From NCBI GenBank assembly GCA_035443185.1, contig DAORRV010000002.1, positions 35,613 through 99,612 on the forward strand: a stretch of 64,000 nt of DNA, given 5' to 3'. The position numbers and the translations under genes were made by a program. The stretch comes from UBA2330 sp035443185. GTDB taxonomy: Bacteria > Bacteroidota > Ignavibacteria > Tepidaquicellales > Tepidaquicellaceae. Within the stretch, counting starts at the first letter, position 1. Every line of letters begins with the position of its first letter. Under the pieces are notes generated by a model. That model saw only the letters and a list, made by a program, of their open reading frames with translations. It was not told the origin of the DNA and did no database searches. Shown one piece after another: positions 1-10,087 of this stretch.

Positions 1-156
1 TGTGCCGGTGCAGGTTTTGCAAAACTCGAAGCTGTTTCAGCATTTGAAAATATTGCTAAACGATTTCCGCGTTTGAGTCTGATGGATAAAGAATATAATT
101 TTCATGAATCACTTCACTCAAGAGGACTCGACAGACTTGAATTAAAAATCAAATGA
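1..156 (+). CDS. Cytochrome P450, C-terminal fragment cut by the window edge
   Basis: The frame is open from base 1 and stops with TGA at 154-156, leaving 51 residues. The first residue is Cys and is followed by AGAGFAKLEAVSAF and AKRFPRLSL, then RGLDRLEL. This is the C-terminal signature of cytochrome P450s: the haem-thiolate Cys, the L-helix A-x-L-E, the RFP-x-L stretch and the RG-x-x-x-L strand. The Cys at bases 1-3 should therefore be the proximal haem ligand, but the upstream F-x-x-G-x-x-x-C context lies outside the window. Family knowledge: P450s oxidise small molecules with electrons from a ferredoxin or reductase. It lies 1.2 kb upstream of the polyketide synthase on the same strand, with two opposite-strand genes between, so a role as lipid or product hydroxylase is possible but unproven. 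Confidence 0.8.
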   Translation, partial: CAGAGFAKLEAVSAFENIAKRFPRLSLMDKEYNFHESLHSRGLDRLELKIK

Positions 157-183
157 TCTTTTCTTAATATGATTTAAATTACA

Positions 184-654
184 TCAGACAAGCAAAGATA
201 ATTTACATTCGGGATCTGTGATGAACTCCATATTTTCATCATCTTCTTCATCTTCAGGTACATATTTCAAAGCAAATTGAGAGTCTGAATATATATTATC
301 AATAATCATGTGCAAGTGTTCATCTTCTTTTCCTTTGATAGAACTGCTCAGAGAATATATAGTTTTATTCTCGCTGAATTCTTCCATTTCCATATTCATT
401 TCAATATCAATCTCACCATCTTTACTTTCCATTCCAAAAATTTCATTATCTTCAGTGCAAAAGCATGATTTTAATAAAAACAATACACTGCTGTTTGCAT
501 AAAAAGCATTGGCAAAATATGGATCAAATTCATCAAAGAAATCTTCTTCACATTCCTTAATAAAATCTATAAAAAGGCATAAAATTTTATTTTTATGAAA
601 ACCATTTAAATTATATTTATTTCGTTCAAAGTTGTAAATTTTTTCAAAAACCAT
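184..654 (-). CDS. Hypothetical acidic protein, 156 aa
   Basis: No family is recognised. The protein has a basic N-terminal 20 residues and a hydrophobic stretch around residues 24-33 (ILCLFIDFI). Most of the rest is acidic, with runs such as ECEEDFFDEFD, EMNMEMEEF and PEDEEDDENMEF. There is no signal peptide or clear membrane helix, so a soluble cytoplasmic protein is likely. It starts with ATG at 652-654 and lies 33 bp downstream of the DUF1801 gene on the same strand, so the two are probably co-transcribed. Codon use looks like that of the neighbours. It is called a gene because of its length, the lack of an overlapping competitor and the operon-like spacing. Function is unknown. Confidence 0.6.
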   Translation of the reverse strand: MVFEKIYNFERNKYNLNGFHKNKILCLFIDFIKECEEDFFDEFDPYFANAFYANSSVLFLLKSCFCTEDNEIFGMESKDGEIDIEMNMEMEEFSENKTIYSLSSSIKGKEDEHLHMIIDNIYSDSQFALKYVPEDEEDDENMEFITDPECKLSLLV

Positions 655-687
655 TTCTTTGCTTTCTATTTTTTAAAAAGGGATATA

Positions 688-1146
688 TTATTTTTTCTTT
701 AAAATATTTTCGTAAGTACTGATCCAGTCTTGAGGAGAGACCTTTGAAGCAAGTTCACCGATTAGCTTATATGGAATCTCTTCAGGCTTTTTAAATCTGA
801 TACAGCTTTTCCCCATATCCAATTTTGATTTAACTGTTTTACTGTACTCATTTGTAAACCAGTCAAGTAGTTTTTTATCAGCATATAATCCCATATGATA
901 CACAGCAATAAAATTTTTTTGAGAGGCAATACTCATGAAAGGCAACGGCAGCTCAGGGTTGCAGTGATATCCATCCGGATACAGACTTTGAGGAACGACA
1001 TAACCTATCATTCCATAAGATATTTCTTCCTTAAAACCTTTAGGAAGTTTTTTTTTAATACACTTTTGAAGTTTACTTACTGCTGTTTTTCTTTCTGAAG
1101 GAAGTGCATCTAAATATTCTGCAATTGTCTTTGCTTTTGAAGTCAT
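688..1146 (-). CDS. DUF1801 (YdhG-like) domain protein
   Basis: A 152-residue protein that is almost entirely one DUF1801/YdhG-like domain. The typical landmarks are an N-terminal IAEYLDALPSER helix, a KLPKGFKEEISYGMIGYVVP stretch (the family's 'x-E-x-x-x-Y-G-x-P-x-Y' region), the PLPFMSIASQKNFIAVYHMG core strand and a C-terminal CIRFKKPEEIP loop. The family is widespread, small and cytoplasmic. It has a fold related to iron-chaperone/frataxin-like YdhG proteins, but no agreed biochemical function. The ATG start at 1144-1146 gives the normal family length. It is divergent from the polyketide synthase gene, with 247 bp between them that presumably hold both promoters. Nothing links it to the biosynthetic operon except position. 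Confidence 0.85.
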   Translation of the reverse strand: MTSKAKTIAEYLDALPSERKTAVSKLQKCIKKKLPKGFKEEISYGMIGYVVPQSLYPDGYHCNPELPLPFMSIASQKNFIAVYHMGLYADKKLLDWFTNEYSKTVKSKLDMGKSCIRFKKPEEIPYKLIGELASKVSPQDWISTYENILKKK

Positions 1147-1393
1147 TTTATGGTTTAATGATTTACTTTTTATTGAGTATGTTTAAAATAAATTTTTAGA
1201 TCAATTATCGCAATACAATGTTTTTATAATATTCATATTCTCAGGATCACTTCATTAATTTTTAATACGCTTAGAAATTAATTCTGATCATTATTGCCAA
1301 TTAAATCAGATTACAACTAAATATCCCTTATATAGTCATTTAATTACAGAATTAGAATTTTTATATTGTTGTCTTAATTATACAAACATTTCA

Positions 1394-4300
1394 TTGGGAA
1401 AAGCTCAAAATTTAGTTGATTTATTAATATATCGCGCTCAAAAACAACCGGATAAAACTGCATTTGTTTTTCTGGAAGACGGGGAAACTGAAGCAGGTAA
1501 ATTTTCTTACAAGGCACTTGATATCAGTGCAAAAAGAATTGCCGAAAGTTTACAGATAAAAAATTTAAATGGTGAAAGAGCATTACTAATTTATGAATCC
1601 GGACTTGAATATTTAGATTCATTTTTTGGATGCCTTTATGCAGGAGTAATTTCTGTACCACTTCACCCTCCCGGAAAAAATAAATCATTATCGAGAATTG
1701 CTGCAATTGCAAAAGACAGTGGTGCAAAAGTAATTTTATCTACTTCTGAAATTTATGAAGAGCTTAAAGATGAATTTGAAAAAGATAATTTTTTAAAAGA
1801 TCTTGAATGGATATTAACTGAAACTATTTCAGATATCAATTCAGAGAAATGGATAAACCCGGGTATTAAGCCCGAAACATTGGCATATTTACAATATACT
1901 TCAGGATCAACAGGCATACCAAAAGGCGTGATGGTAAATCACAAAAACCTTTTGGCTAATCTTGAAATTATCGATAAATCTCATCCACATAATGATAAAA
2001 GTGTGATGGTAACGTGGCTTCCGATTCACCATGACATGGGATTGATATATGGAATTTTACTTCCCTTCTACAGCGGATATCCATGTTACTTTATGACTCC
2101 ACAGGCATTTGTTCAGAAACCACACAGATGGTTGTCAGCAATTTCAAAATTTAAAGGCACTCATAACGCTGCACCAAATTTTGCATTTGAACTTTGTGTT
2201 AATAAAATTTCTGATGATCAAAAAAAATCTTTAGATCTCAGTACCTGGACAACTGCAATGAATGCAGCTGAGCCTGTCCGAGCAGAGACAATAGAAAGAT
2301 TTTCAGAATATTTTTCAGAATGCGGATTTGAAAAAAGATTTTTTAGTCCTGGATACGGTCTTGCTGAAGGTACTTTAATTCTTTCGACTACTTTTACAAA
2401 AGACGAACCTGTTTTAAAAAGATTTAGAGATGCAGATATTGAAAAAAAGAATATTGCAGTTGCTTCAAATTCTGAAGATAAAATTTCCAAAGTACATGCA
2501 GGTCATAGTCATTCAATTGAAGACACAAGAATAGCAATCGTTGATCCAGTTAAGCTGATCGAATGCAAAGAAGGTGAAGTTGGAGAAGTATGGGCATCTG
2601 GTACTTCAATTGCTCAGGGCTACTGGCAACGTGAAGATGCGACTGAAGAAACTTTCAATGCTCACATTAAAGATACAAATGAAGGACCTTTTTTGAGGAC
2701 AGGTGATCTTGGATTTATTTTTGAAAATGAATTATACATAACAGGAAGATATAAAGATCTGATAATTATCCGTGGACAAAATCATTATCCACAGGATATT
2801 GAATATACAGTTGAAGCCAGTCATCCTGCACTGCGGCTAGGTTGTGTAGCAGCTTTTTCAATAGACTATGAAGGAGAAGAGCATCTTGGAATAGTTCAGG
2901 AAATTCAGAAAAATTTTGTGAAAGATTTTGACACAGATGAAATTGTAAAAGCGATCCGAAAGTCAGTTTCAGAAGAACATGATCTTCAGGTGCAGTCAAT
3001 TACATTAATTAAACCTGGCACTGTACCAAAAACTTCCAGCGGAAAAATTCAGAGGAAGGCATGTCTGCAGGGAGTATTAGATAATGAACTGGAAGTACTT
3101 GCCGAATGGAAGCAAGGTGAACTTAAAGATCACACACCTAAAGAAATTTCAGATAAAGAAAAAATAAAATTCAAAGCAACTTCATTTAATTTAAAAAACT
3201 GGCTCGTCAAAAGACTGTCCGATCTTATGCAGATCAGTATTGAATCAATTGATGTTTCAGAATCATTTGCTGCATACGGAATGGATTCTTTAAAGGCGGT
3301 TCAGCTTTCGGGAGATCTCGAGACTTTACTGGAAAGGCATTTACCCGATACATTAGTTTATGATTATCCGAATGTAAATGCGTTATCAGAATTTCTTTCA
3401 ACAGAGAATGTACAACCTGCAGATGAGATCAATGAAAATATAATTTCCAAAGTAATTTCAAAAAATGAAAATGAACCTATAGCTATAGTTGGAATTGGAT
3501 TAAAATTTCCGGATGCTGACGGACCTGATGAATTCTGGAAATTGCTTAAAGAAGGAAGAGATGCAATTACAAAAATTCCAGAAGGCAGATGGAAAGAAAG
3601 TTCGATGAAACCATCGACTGTGAGATTTGGTGGTTTTGTAAAAGACACTGATAAATTCGATCCGGTATTTTTTGGAATATCTCCAAGAGAAGCATTACAG
3701 ATCGACCCACAGCAAAGGTTTACACTTGAGGTTGCCTGGAATGCAATGGAAGATGCAGGCATCGATCCATCTTCACTTGCAGGAAAAGATGTTGGGGTCT
3801 TTATGGGAATATGCACTTATGATTATGCAAGATTTTCTGCAGGGAGAAAAGAATTTTTTGATGTGTACACAGGAACGGGAACTTCACTCAGCATAGCAGC
3901 AAACAGAATCTCATATTTATTTGATTTCAGAGGACCGAGTATAGCAATAGATACAGCATGCTCATCATCTCTAGTAGCACTTCACACAGCATGCAACAGC
4001 ATTCGAAACGGAGAATCCACAATAGCTCTTGCAGGCGGAGTAAATTTACTTCTTGCACCAGACTGGAATGTAGTCTTTACAGAAGCTGATATGCTGGCAA
4101 CTGACGGTAAATGTAAAACATTTGATTCGGCAGCTGACGGGTATGTCAGGAGTGAAGGATGCGGGGTTGTAGTTTTGAAAAAACTTTCAGATGCAATAAA
4201 GGATGGTGACAGAATTTATTCTGTAATAAAAGGTTCAGCAATAAATCAGGATGGAAAGAGTAATGGTCTTACTGCACCTAACGGTCCATCACAGGAAAAT

Positions 4301-7300
4301 GTGATCAGAAAGGCATTGAACAATGCTGGAATAAAATCTTCGGAAGTTAGTTATATTGAAACACATGGTACAGGTACACCGCTTGGTGATCCTATAGAAG
4401 TGAATTCAATTGTAAAAGTAATTTCCAAAGACAGTTCAAATGATTATCCATGTTACATCGGATCAGTAAAAACCAACATTGGTCATCTCGAAGCTGCTGC
4501 GGGAATTGCAGGAGTGATCAAAACAAGTTTAGCCTTATATAATAAAAAAATTCCAAAGCATCTGAATTTTATTTCACTCAATCCTGAGATTCATATAGAC
4601 GGAACTTCAATAAAGATCGCTGACACTGAGATCAACTGGTCAGACAATAAAAGATATGCAGGCGTAAGTTCGTTTGGATTCGGTGGAACAAATGCTCATA
4701 TTATTCTTGAGAATGCTCCCGAAGAATTAAAAGCATCAAATTCAGTTTCAAAAAAAATGCCTTTCAATATTCTTACCCTTAGTGCAAAAAGTGACAAGGC
4801 ATTGAAACAGCTTGCAGGTAATTATATTGAACTGTTATCTGAAAATAATTTGAATACAGAAGATATTTGCTTCACTGCAAATACAGGCAGAGCATCATTT
4901 AATCACAGGCTAGCGTTAGTTTGTTCTGACAATGTAAGTTTATCGAAGCAGCTAAATAATTTTTTATTTGATAAAAATTCTTTTGGTCTATTAAAAGGAA
5001 CAACAAAGATCAATCATATTCCTAAAATTGCATTTTTATTTCCGGGACAGGGAGCACAGTTCATCGGAATGGGAAAAGAAATGTATGACACACATCCTCT
5101 CTTTAGAAGTATTATAAACAGGTGTGACGAAATATTAAGAAATTATTTAGATAAACCATTACTAGAAGTTTTATTTTATGAGAAAGATGAAAAATTAAAC
5201 CCGATCAACGAAACAACTTATACGCAGCCTGCTTTATTTTCAATTGAGTATGCTCTTGGAAAGTTATGGATGTCATGGGGAATAAATCCTGATGTAATGA
5301 TGGGACACAGCGCTGGAGAATGTGTAGCTGCATGTCTGGCAGGAGTTTACAGTCTTGAGGACGGATTAAAACTTGTAACAGAACGAGGACGACTTATGCA
5401 GACCATGACAGAAAAAGGTGAGATGTACACGATCTTTGAAGATGAAAAAGTTACCAAAGAATTTTTGAAGGGTTATGAAGATAAAGTTTCCATAGCGTCA
5501 ATAAACGGACCGAAGAAAACTGTAATTTCCGGAAGCAAAGATTCGCTTGATAAGATCATAGCCATTATTGAATCCAAGAACATTGAATATAAAAAAATAA
5601 TTGTTTCAATCGCATCTCACTCCCCTCTTATGAATTCGATGATAGATGAGTTCAGAAAAGTGTGTGAGACAATAAATTATTCAAGTGCAGAAATTCCTGT
5701 GGTATCTAATATGACAGGTGAAATAGTTACCGATAAAATTTCAAATGCTGAATACTGGTGCAAACAAATATTATCACCGGTCAGATTTTCAGAGAGTATA
5801 AAGGAATGTGTTAATAATGGAGTGGAGATATTTGTAGATCTTGGTCCTAAACCTTCGTCAATTAATATGGCTCAGGAAAGTGTTCTGGATCCGAAGATAA
5901 AATGGCTACCGAGTTTCAAATATAATTTTACAATTTGGGAAACTCTGTTAAGTAGTTTGGGAAGTATGTATGTAAGCGGGATTTACCCTGACTGGAAAGA
6001 ATTTTCAAAAGATTTTTCACATGCGAAAGTGAGTTTGCCGAATTATCCATTTCAGAGGGAGAGATATTGGATTGGGGATGGAATGGGAGAGATGACCGGA
6101 GAAACGGATTTATCCGTTTCTGTCGGAACTGCCGAAAGTCAATCGGACGGCGGATCTTTTGCAGGAGTGAGACTGCCTTCAGCTTCTGATACAGAATCTA
6201 TTTTTAATTTACGGATCAGCGGAAACTCACCGGAATATCTGAAAGATCATGTTGTATTTGGAAAGATAATATTTCCTGCTGCAGGGTTCATAGAAATGGC
6301 TTTAGCCGTTTCCCGAAGTATTACAAAGAATAAAAATATAAACATTACCGGAATTTTATTTCATCAGGCACTGACATTAAAGGAAAATGAATTTTCTGAT
6401 ATTCAAATCATTTTAACAAAGACAGTTCCGGAAATTTATGAATTTAAAATTTATAGTGCGGACTATTCTAATAATAACAGAAACAATTTTTCCTGGACTT
6501 TGCACAGTTCCGGAAAAATTAATTTTAGTAAGGTAGAAGCTAAAGAGAATAAAATTGAAGTTGATAAGATCGTTTTTAATAATAGCCATGAAATAAAAAA
6601 TTTGTATGAATGTATAAAAGAATCCGGAGTGGAATATCTATATGCATTCCAGGCTATTAAAGAGTTAAATGTAAATGGTGATGAGGCTTTTAGTAAGATA
6701 GAAATGAATAATATTGGCACAATTGAGAATCTAGCTCATCCAGTTTTAATCGATAATGCTTTCCAAACTGTACTTTCATTATTGGATTATAAAAATCCTG
6801 AAAAAGCATACATTCCTGTTGGAGTAAATGAGATATATTTATATAAAAATCTTACCTCTGGAATATATTGTCATGCAGGATTAGTAAAAAGTGTTTCACC
6901 TGCAGTAATGAATTCTGCTGATATAAAGATCTATTCTGACAATGGTGAACTAGTTTGTAATATAAAAGGTCTGCAACTAAAAGAAGTAAGCAAAAAAGAA
7001 TTTCTTGCAATTAATGATGACTTAAATGGCTGGTTTTATAATATCGATTGGGTGAAAATTAAGAAAGATTTAATATTTCCAAAACCGTTAGAATTATTAC
7101 AAGATTTAATTGATAACTCTGATGATCAAAATAATTTTGATACATCAGCTAATTCTGTTTCTAAATACAAAGACTTTATAAAAGACCTGGAATTGCTAAC
7201 TGTTCATTATATAATTTCAGCAATTAAAGAATCCGGTTTCAAAACATCTATTGGAAATAGTTTAAAAGTTAATGAATTTTTTGAAAGTTTTGGTTTTTCT

Positions 7301-10060
7301 GAAAAATACAAAAAGTTAGCAAATCGACTCATTGAAATATTGTCAGATAATAATTTTTTAAAGATCGATAAAGATGAAATTGAATTTAATGTAGGTCATG
7401 ACATTGATCCATCCGATATATTGCCTGATGTACTTTGTAAAAAATATCCGGATTTTCTGGCAGAGATAAAACTAACCGAACTTTGCGGCAAACAACTTTT
7501 CAATATTTTAACAGGAAAAAAAGATCCGCTTGAGATTTTGTTTCCTGAAGGAGATATGACGTTACTTACAAAACTTTATCAGGATTCACCTGCTTTTGTT
7601 CATATGAATAATTCAATTAGAAAAATTACTGGAAATATTCAAAGTAGTTTTACAGAAGGTAAAAAATTAAATATACTTGAGATCGGTGCTGGCACTGGTA
7701 GTACAACATCTTATATTACTTCCCTCTTTAGTAATGAAAACATTAACTATACTTTTTCAGATATATCACCTGCATTTTTTATCAAAGCAAAGGAAAGATT
7801 TAAAGAGTTTAATAATATTAATTTTAAAGTTTTAGATATTGAAAAAGATCCCATCAAACAGGGATTTGTTTTGAATGAATTTGATATAATAATTGCTTCC
7901 AATGTTATCCATGCTACTAAAGATCTGATAAGTTCAATGAATAATATTAGAAAATTATTGTCAGAAAACGGCACTTTAATTTTAAATGAAGTAACTGAAA
8001 AACAGGCATGGCTTGATATTACATTTGGTCTGACAGATGGTTGGTGGAATTTTTCTGATACTGATCTTCGAAATGAACACCCTTTATTGAATAATCAAAG
8101 TTGGAATAATTTATTCTTACAATCAGGCTTTGAAAATGCAGAAATATATTCTCCAGAATTAAATAATAAAATATATACCGGTCAATCCTTAATTATTGCT
8201 TCCGTAAATACTGTTGAAAATGAAAAAATGTATGATGTTTCAGCAGAGAAAGAAATACTTGTATTTTCAATTGGATCCGTTTCAAAAAATCTTATTGAAG
8301 CTTTTAAAAAAAATGCAGAAGATATTATTTTTATTAATGAGGATAGTTCGTTTGAGAAAAAATCAGATAAAGAATTCTCCGTTGATTTCAATAATCATAT
8401 TCAGTTAAAAGATCTATTTAAAGTTTTTAATGAAAGTAATAATAAGAAAAACATTATAGTTATAATTCCGGATTCAGGAATTGTTAATGACGATGGTATA
8501 AATAAAATTACATTAAAAGGATCATCATTTATTCTGAATCTATTAAAAGTTTTATCTGAAACAGAAACTTCAAATAATTATAAATTAACAATTGTAACAC
8601 AGAATGCTGTTCATGTTTGTGAGTCTGAAACAGTCATCGGAATTCAAAATTCACCTGTATGGGGAATTAAAAAAGTTATTTCTCTTGAGCAGCCTGAACT
8701 TAATACAAAGATCATTGATATTGATTTTAGCACTAAGTCAGAATTAATTGTAAATGAAGTATTGTCTGAAATTGAAGATGATATGATTTCTTTTAGAAAT
8801 AATTGTAAGTTTATACCATTTCTAAAAAGAATTAAACCTGACTATTCAAAAATAGAATTAGATTCGGAAGGCACTTATATGATCACCGGTGGTCTGAGCG
8901 GACTTGGATTAATTACTGCAAAATGGCTTTCTGAAAAAGGTGCAAAGAATTTAGCTTTACTGAGCAGAAGAGATAATACAAGTGAAGCTGATAAAATATT
9001 AAATGAGATTAGATCATCCGGTACTGATGTAAAAATATTCAAATGTGACATCACATTGAAAGAGGATCTGCAAAGGATAATGACTGAAATAAATTTATCG
9101 GGGAAAAAATTAAGAGGGGTTATACATTCAGCAGGACTTTTAGAAGATGGAATTTTGATAAATCAGACAGTTGAAAAATTCGATAAAGTATTGTCTCCAA
9201 AAATTAAAGGTGCCTGGAATCTGCATGAACTTACAAAAGATTTAGAAATTGATTTCTTTATAATGTATTCATCAATTGCATCAATACTTGGATCTGCAGG
9301 TCAGGCAAATCACTCAGCAGCAAATTCATTCTTAGATTCATTTGCATATTACAGAAAAGCAAAAGGACTTCCTGCAATGAGTATTAACTGGGGTGTCTGG
9401 TCAGAAATTGGTTCTGCTGTGAAAAAGGGTGCAGACAAGAATGAAAAAATACCGGGTCTTGGTCTGATAGATCCTGAGAGAGGCATAAAAGCATTAGAAA
9501 AAATCTTTAATTGCGGAAATGCACAGATCGGAATACTGCCAATGGATTGGAATAAATATTTTGAAAGCACCAAAAATAAATTTACGGTAAAATTAATTTC
9601 AGAAATTCGGGATCCGAACGAAGAAATTTCAAAAAAAGATGATGATGATTTTTTCGATAGATTACGAAATGCGAATGAATCTGAGCAAACTGAATTGCTG
9701 AAAGATTATTTCAGGGATTTGATATCAATGATAATGGGTCTTGATCCTGAAGATCTCGATGATGAACAGCCGCTTAATACAATGGGGCTGGATTCTCTTA
9801 TGGCGATCGAATTAAAAAACAAAGTCAACATTGAGCTGGGAGTAGATCTGAATCTCGTACGGTATATGGAAGAAACCGGTATCATCCATCTTGCTGCAGA
9901 ATTAAAAGAACAGCTGCCAAAGATTCTTAACAACAGCAGCAAAGAAACGGTTAAAACCGTTTCCGAAATTTCCGAAGAAGAAAAAGCACGCGACCTCCTT
10001 TCTAATCTCGATGATCTATCCGAAGAAGAACTTGACAGACTTTTAAATGAATCAAAATAA
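1394..10060 (+). CDS. Lipo-initiating type I polyketide synthase: FAAL-ACP-KS-AT-DH-cMT-KR-ACP
   Basis: 2888 residues. A fatty acyl-AMP ligase (about 1-570) has the AMP-binding loop YTSGSTG at 168-174, the FAAL-type APNFAFELC, and a PKTSSGKIQRKA tail. Next come ACP1 (GMDSL, Ser632) and a KS (about 693-1115) with catalytic Cys856 in DTACSSS, His991 in ETHGTGT and His1031. The AT (about 1210-1500) has GHSAGE with Ser1306 and the specificity box IASH at 1406-1409. The DH has HxxxGxxxxP (His1619) and DNAFQ (Asp1787). The C-methyltransferase has the SAM loop LEIGAGTGS near 2096. The KR has TGGLSGLG near 2498 and Ser2627, but His2640 where Tyr is usual. ACP2 (GLDSL, Ser2801) and an acidic SEEELDRLL docking-like tail follow. 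There is no ER. Expected role: activate a fatty acid, extend it one unit, alpha-methylate and (if KR works) reduce and dehydrate it, then pass it to the NRPS. TTG start, chosen because FAAL homology begins a few residues later. First gene of the operon. Confidence 0.95.
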   Translation: MGKAQNLVDLLIYRAQKQPDKTAFVFLEDGETEAGKFSYKALDISAKRIAESLQIKNLNGERALLIYESGLEYLDSFFGCLYAGVISVPLHPPGKNKSLSRIAAIAKDSGAKVILSTSEIYEELKDEFEKDNFLKDLEWILTETISDINSEKWINPGIKPETLAYLQYTSGSTGIPKGVMVNHKNLLANLEIIDKSHPHNDKSVMVTWLPIHHDMGLIYGILLPFYSGYPCYFMTPQAFVQKPHRWLSAISKFKGTHNAAPNFAFELCVNKISDDQKKSLDLSTWTTAMNAAEPVRAETIERFSEYFSECGFEKRFFSPGYGLAEGTLILSTTFTKDEPVLKRFRDADIEKKNIAVASNSEDKISKVHAGHSHSIEDTRIAIVDPVKLIECKEGEVGEVWASGTSIAQGYWQREDATEETFNAHIKDTNEGPFLRTGDLGFIFENELYITGRYKDLIIIRGQNHYPQDIEYTVEASHPALRLGCVAAFSIDYEGEEHLGIVQEIQKNFVKDFDTDEIVKAIRKSVSEEHDLQVQSITLIKPGTVPKTSSGKIQRKACLQGVLDNELEVLAEWKQGELKDHTPKEISDKEKIKFKATSFNLKNWLVKRLSDLMQISIESIDVSESFAAYGMDSLKAVQLSGDLETLLERHLPDTLVYDYPNVNALSEFLSTENVQPADEINENIISKVISKNENEPIAIVGIGLKFPDADGPDEFWKLLKEGRDAITKIPEGRWKESSMKPSTVRFGGFVKDTDKFDPVFFGISPREALQIDPQQRFTLEVAWNAMEDAGIDPSSLAGKDVGVFMGICTYDYARFSAGRKEFFDVYTGTGTSLSIAANRISYLFDFRGPSIAIDTACSSSLVALHTACNSIRNGESTIALAGGVNLLLAPDWNVVFTEADMLATDGKCKTFDSAADGYVRSEGCGVVVLKKLSDAIKDGDRIYSVIKGSAINQDGKSNGLTAPNGPSQENVIRKALNNAGIKSSEVSYIETHGTGTPLGDPIEVNSIVKVISKDSSNDYPCYIGSVKTNIGHLEAAAGIAGVIKTSLALYNKKIPKHLNFISLNPEIHIDGTSIKIADTEINWSDNKRYAGVSSFGFGGTNAHIILENAPEELKASNSVSKKMPFNILTLSAKSDKALKQLAGNYIELLSENNLNTEDICFTANTGRASFNHRLALVCSDNVSLSKQLNNFLFDKNSFGLLKGTTKINHIPKIAFLFPGQGAQFIGMGKEMYDTHPLFRSIINRCDEILRNYLDKPLLEVLFYEKDEKLNPINETTYTQPALFSIEYALGKLWMSWGINPDVMMGHSAGECVAACLAGVYSLEDGLKLVTERGRLMQTMTEKGEMYTIFEDEKVTKEFLKGYEDKVSIASINGPKKTVISGSKDSLDKIIAIIESKNIEYKKIIVSIASHSPLMNSMIDEFRKVCETINYSSAEIPVVSNMTGEIVTDKISNAEYWCKQILSPVRFSESIKECVNNGVEIFVDLGPKPSSINMAQESVLDPKIKWLPSFKYNFTIWETLLSSLGSMYVSGIYPDWKEFSKDFSHAKVSLPNYPFQRERYWIGDGMGEMTGETDLSVSVGTAESQSDGGSFAGVRLPSASDTESIFNLRISGNSPEYLKDHVVFGKIIFPAAGFIEMALAVSRSITKNKNINITGILFHQALTLKENEFSDIQIILTKTVPEIYEFKIYSADYSNNNRNNFSWTLHSSGKINFSKVEAKENKIEVDKIVFNNSHEIKNLYECIKESGVEYLYAFQAIKELNVNGDEAFSKIEMNNIGTIENLAHPVLIDNAFQTVLSLLDYKNPEKAYIPVGVNEIYLYKNLTSGIYCHAGLVKSVSPAVMNSADIKIYSDNGELVCNIKGLQLKEVSKKEFLAINDDLNGWFYNIDWVKIKKDLIFPKPLELLQDLIDNSDDQNNFDTSANSVSKYKDFIKDLELLTVHYIISAIKESGFKTSIGNSLKVNEFFESFGFSEKYKKLANRLIEILSDNNFLKIDKDEIEFNVGHDIDPSDILPDVLCKKYPDFLAEIKLTELCGKQLFNILTGKKDPLEILFPEGDMTLLTKLYQDSPAFVHMNNSIRKITGNIQSSFTEGKKLNILEIGAGTGSTTSYITSLFSNENINYTFSDISPAFFIKAKERFKEFNNINFKVLDIEKDPIKQGFVLNEFDIIIASNVIHATKDLISSMNNIRKLLSENGTLILNEVTEKQAWLDITFGLTDGWWNFSDTDLRNEHPLLNNQSWNNLFLQSGFENAEIYSPELNNKIYTGQSLIIASVNTVENEKMYDVSAEKEILVFSIGSVSKNLIEAFKKNAEDIIFINEDSSFEKKSDKEFSVDFNNHIQLKDLFKVFNESNNKKNIIVIIPDSGIVNDDGINKITLKGSSFILNLLKVLSETETSNNYKLTIVTQNAVHVCESETVIGIQNSPVWGIKKVISLEQPELNTKIIDIDFSTKSELIVNEVLSEIEDDMISFRNNCKFIPFLKRIKPDYSKIELDSEGTYMITGGLSGLGLITAKWLSEKGAKNLALLSRRDNTSEADKILNEIRSSGTDVKIFKCDITLKEDLQRIMTEINLSGKKLRGVIHSAGLLEDGILINQTVEKFDKVLSPKIKGAWNLHELTKDLEIDFFIMYSSIASILGSAGQANHSAANSFLDSFAYYRKAKGLPAMSINWGVWSEIGSAVKKGADKNEKIPGLGLIDPERGIKALEKIFNCGNAQIGILPMDWNKYFESTKNKFTVKLISEIRDPNEEISKKDDDDFFDRLRNANESEQTELLKDYFRDLISMIMGLDPEDLDDEQPLNTMGLDSLMAIELKNKVNIELGVDLNLVRYMEETGIIHLAAELKEQLPKILNNSSKETVKTVSEISEEEKARDLLSNLDDLSEEELDRLLNESK

Positions 10061-10087
10061 TTAACTCATTAAAATTAAGTAAATATT

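Noticed and set aside
6330..8900. AT-richer middle of the polyketide synthase (DH-cMT region) as an inserted segment
   Set aside because: The change follows domain conservation: less conserved domains drift to AT. No repeats or boundaries mark an insertion.
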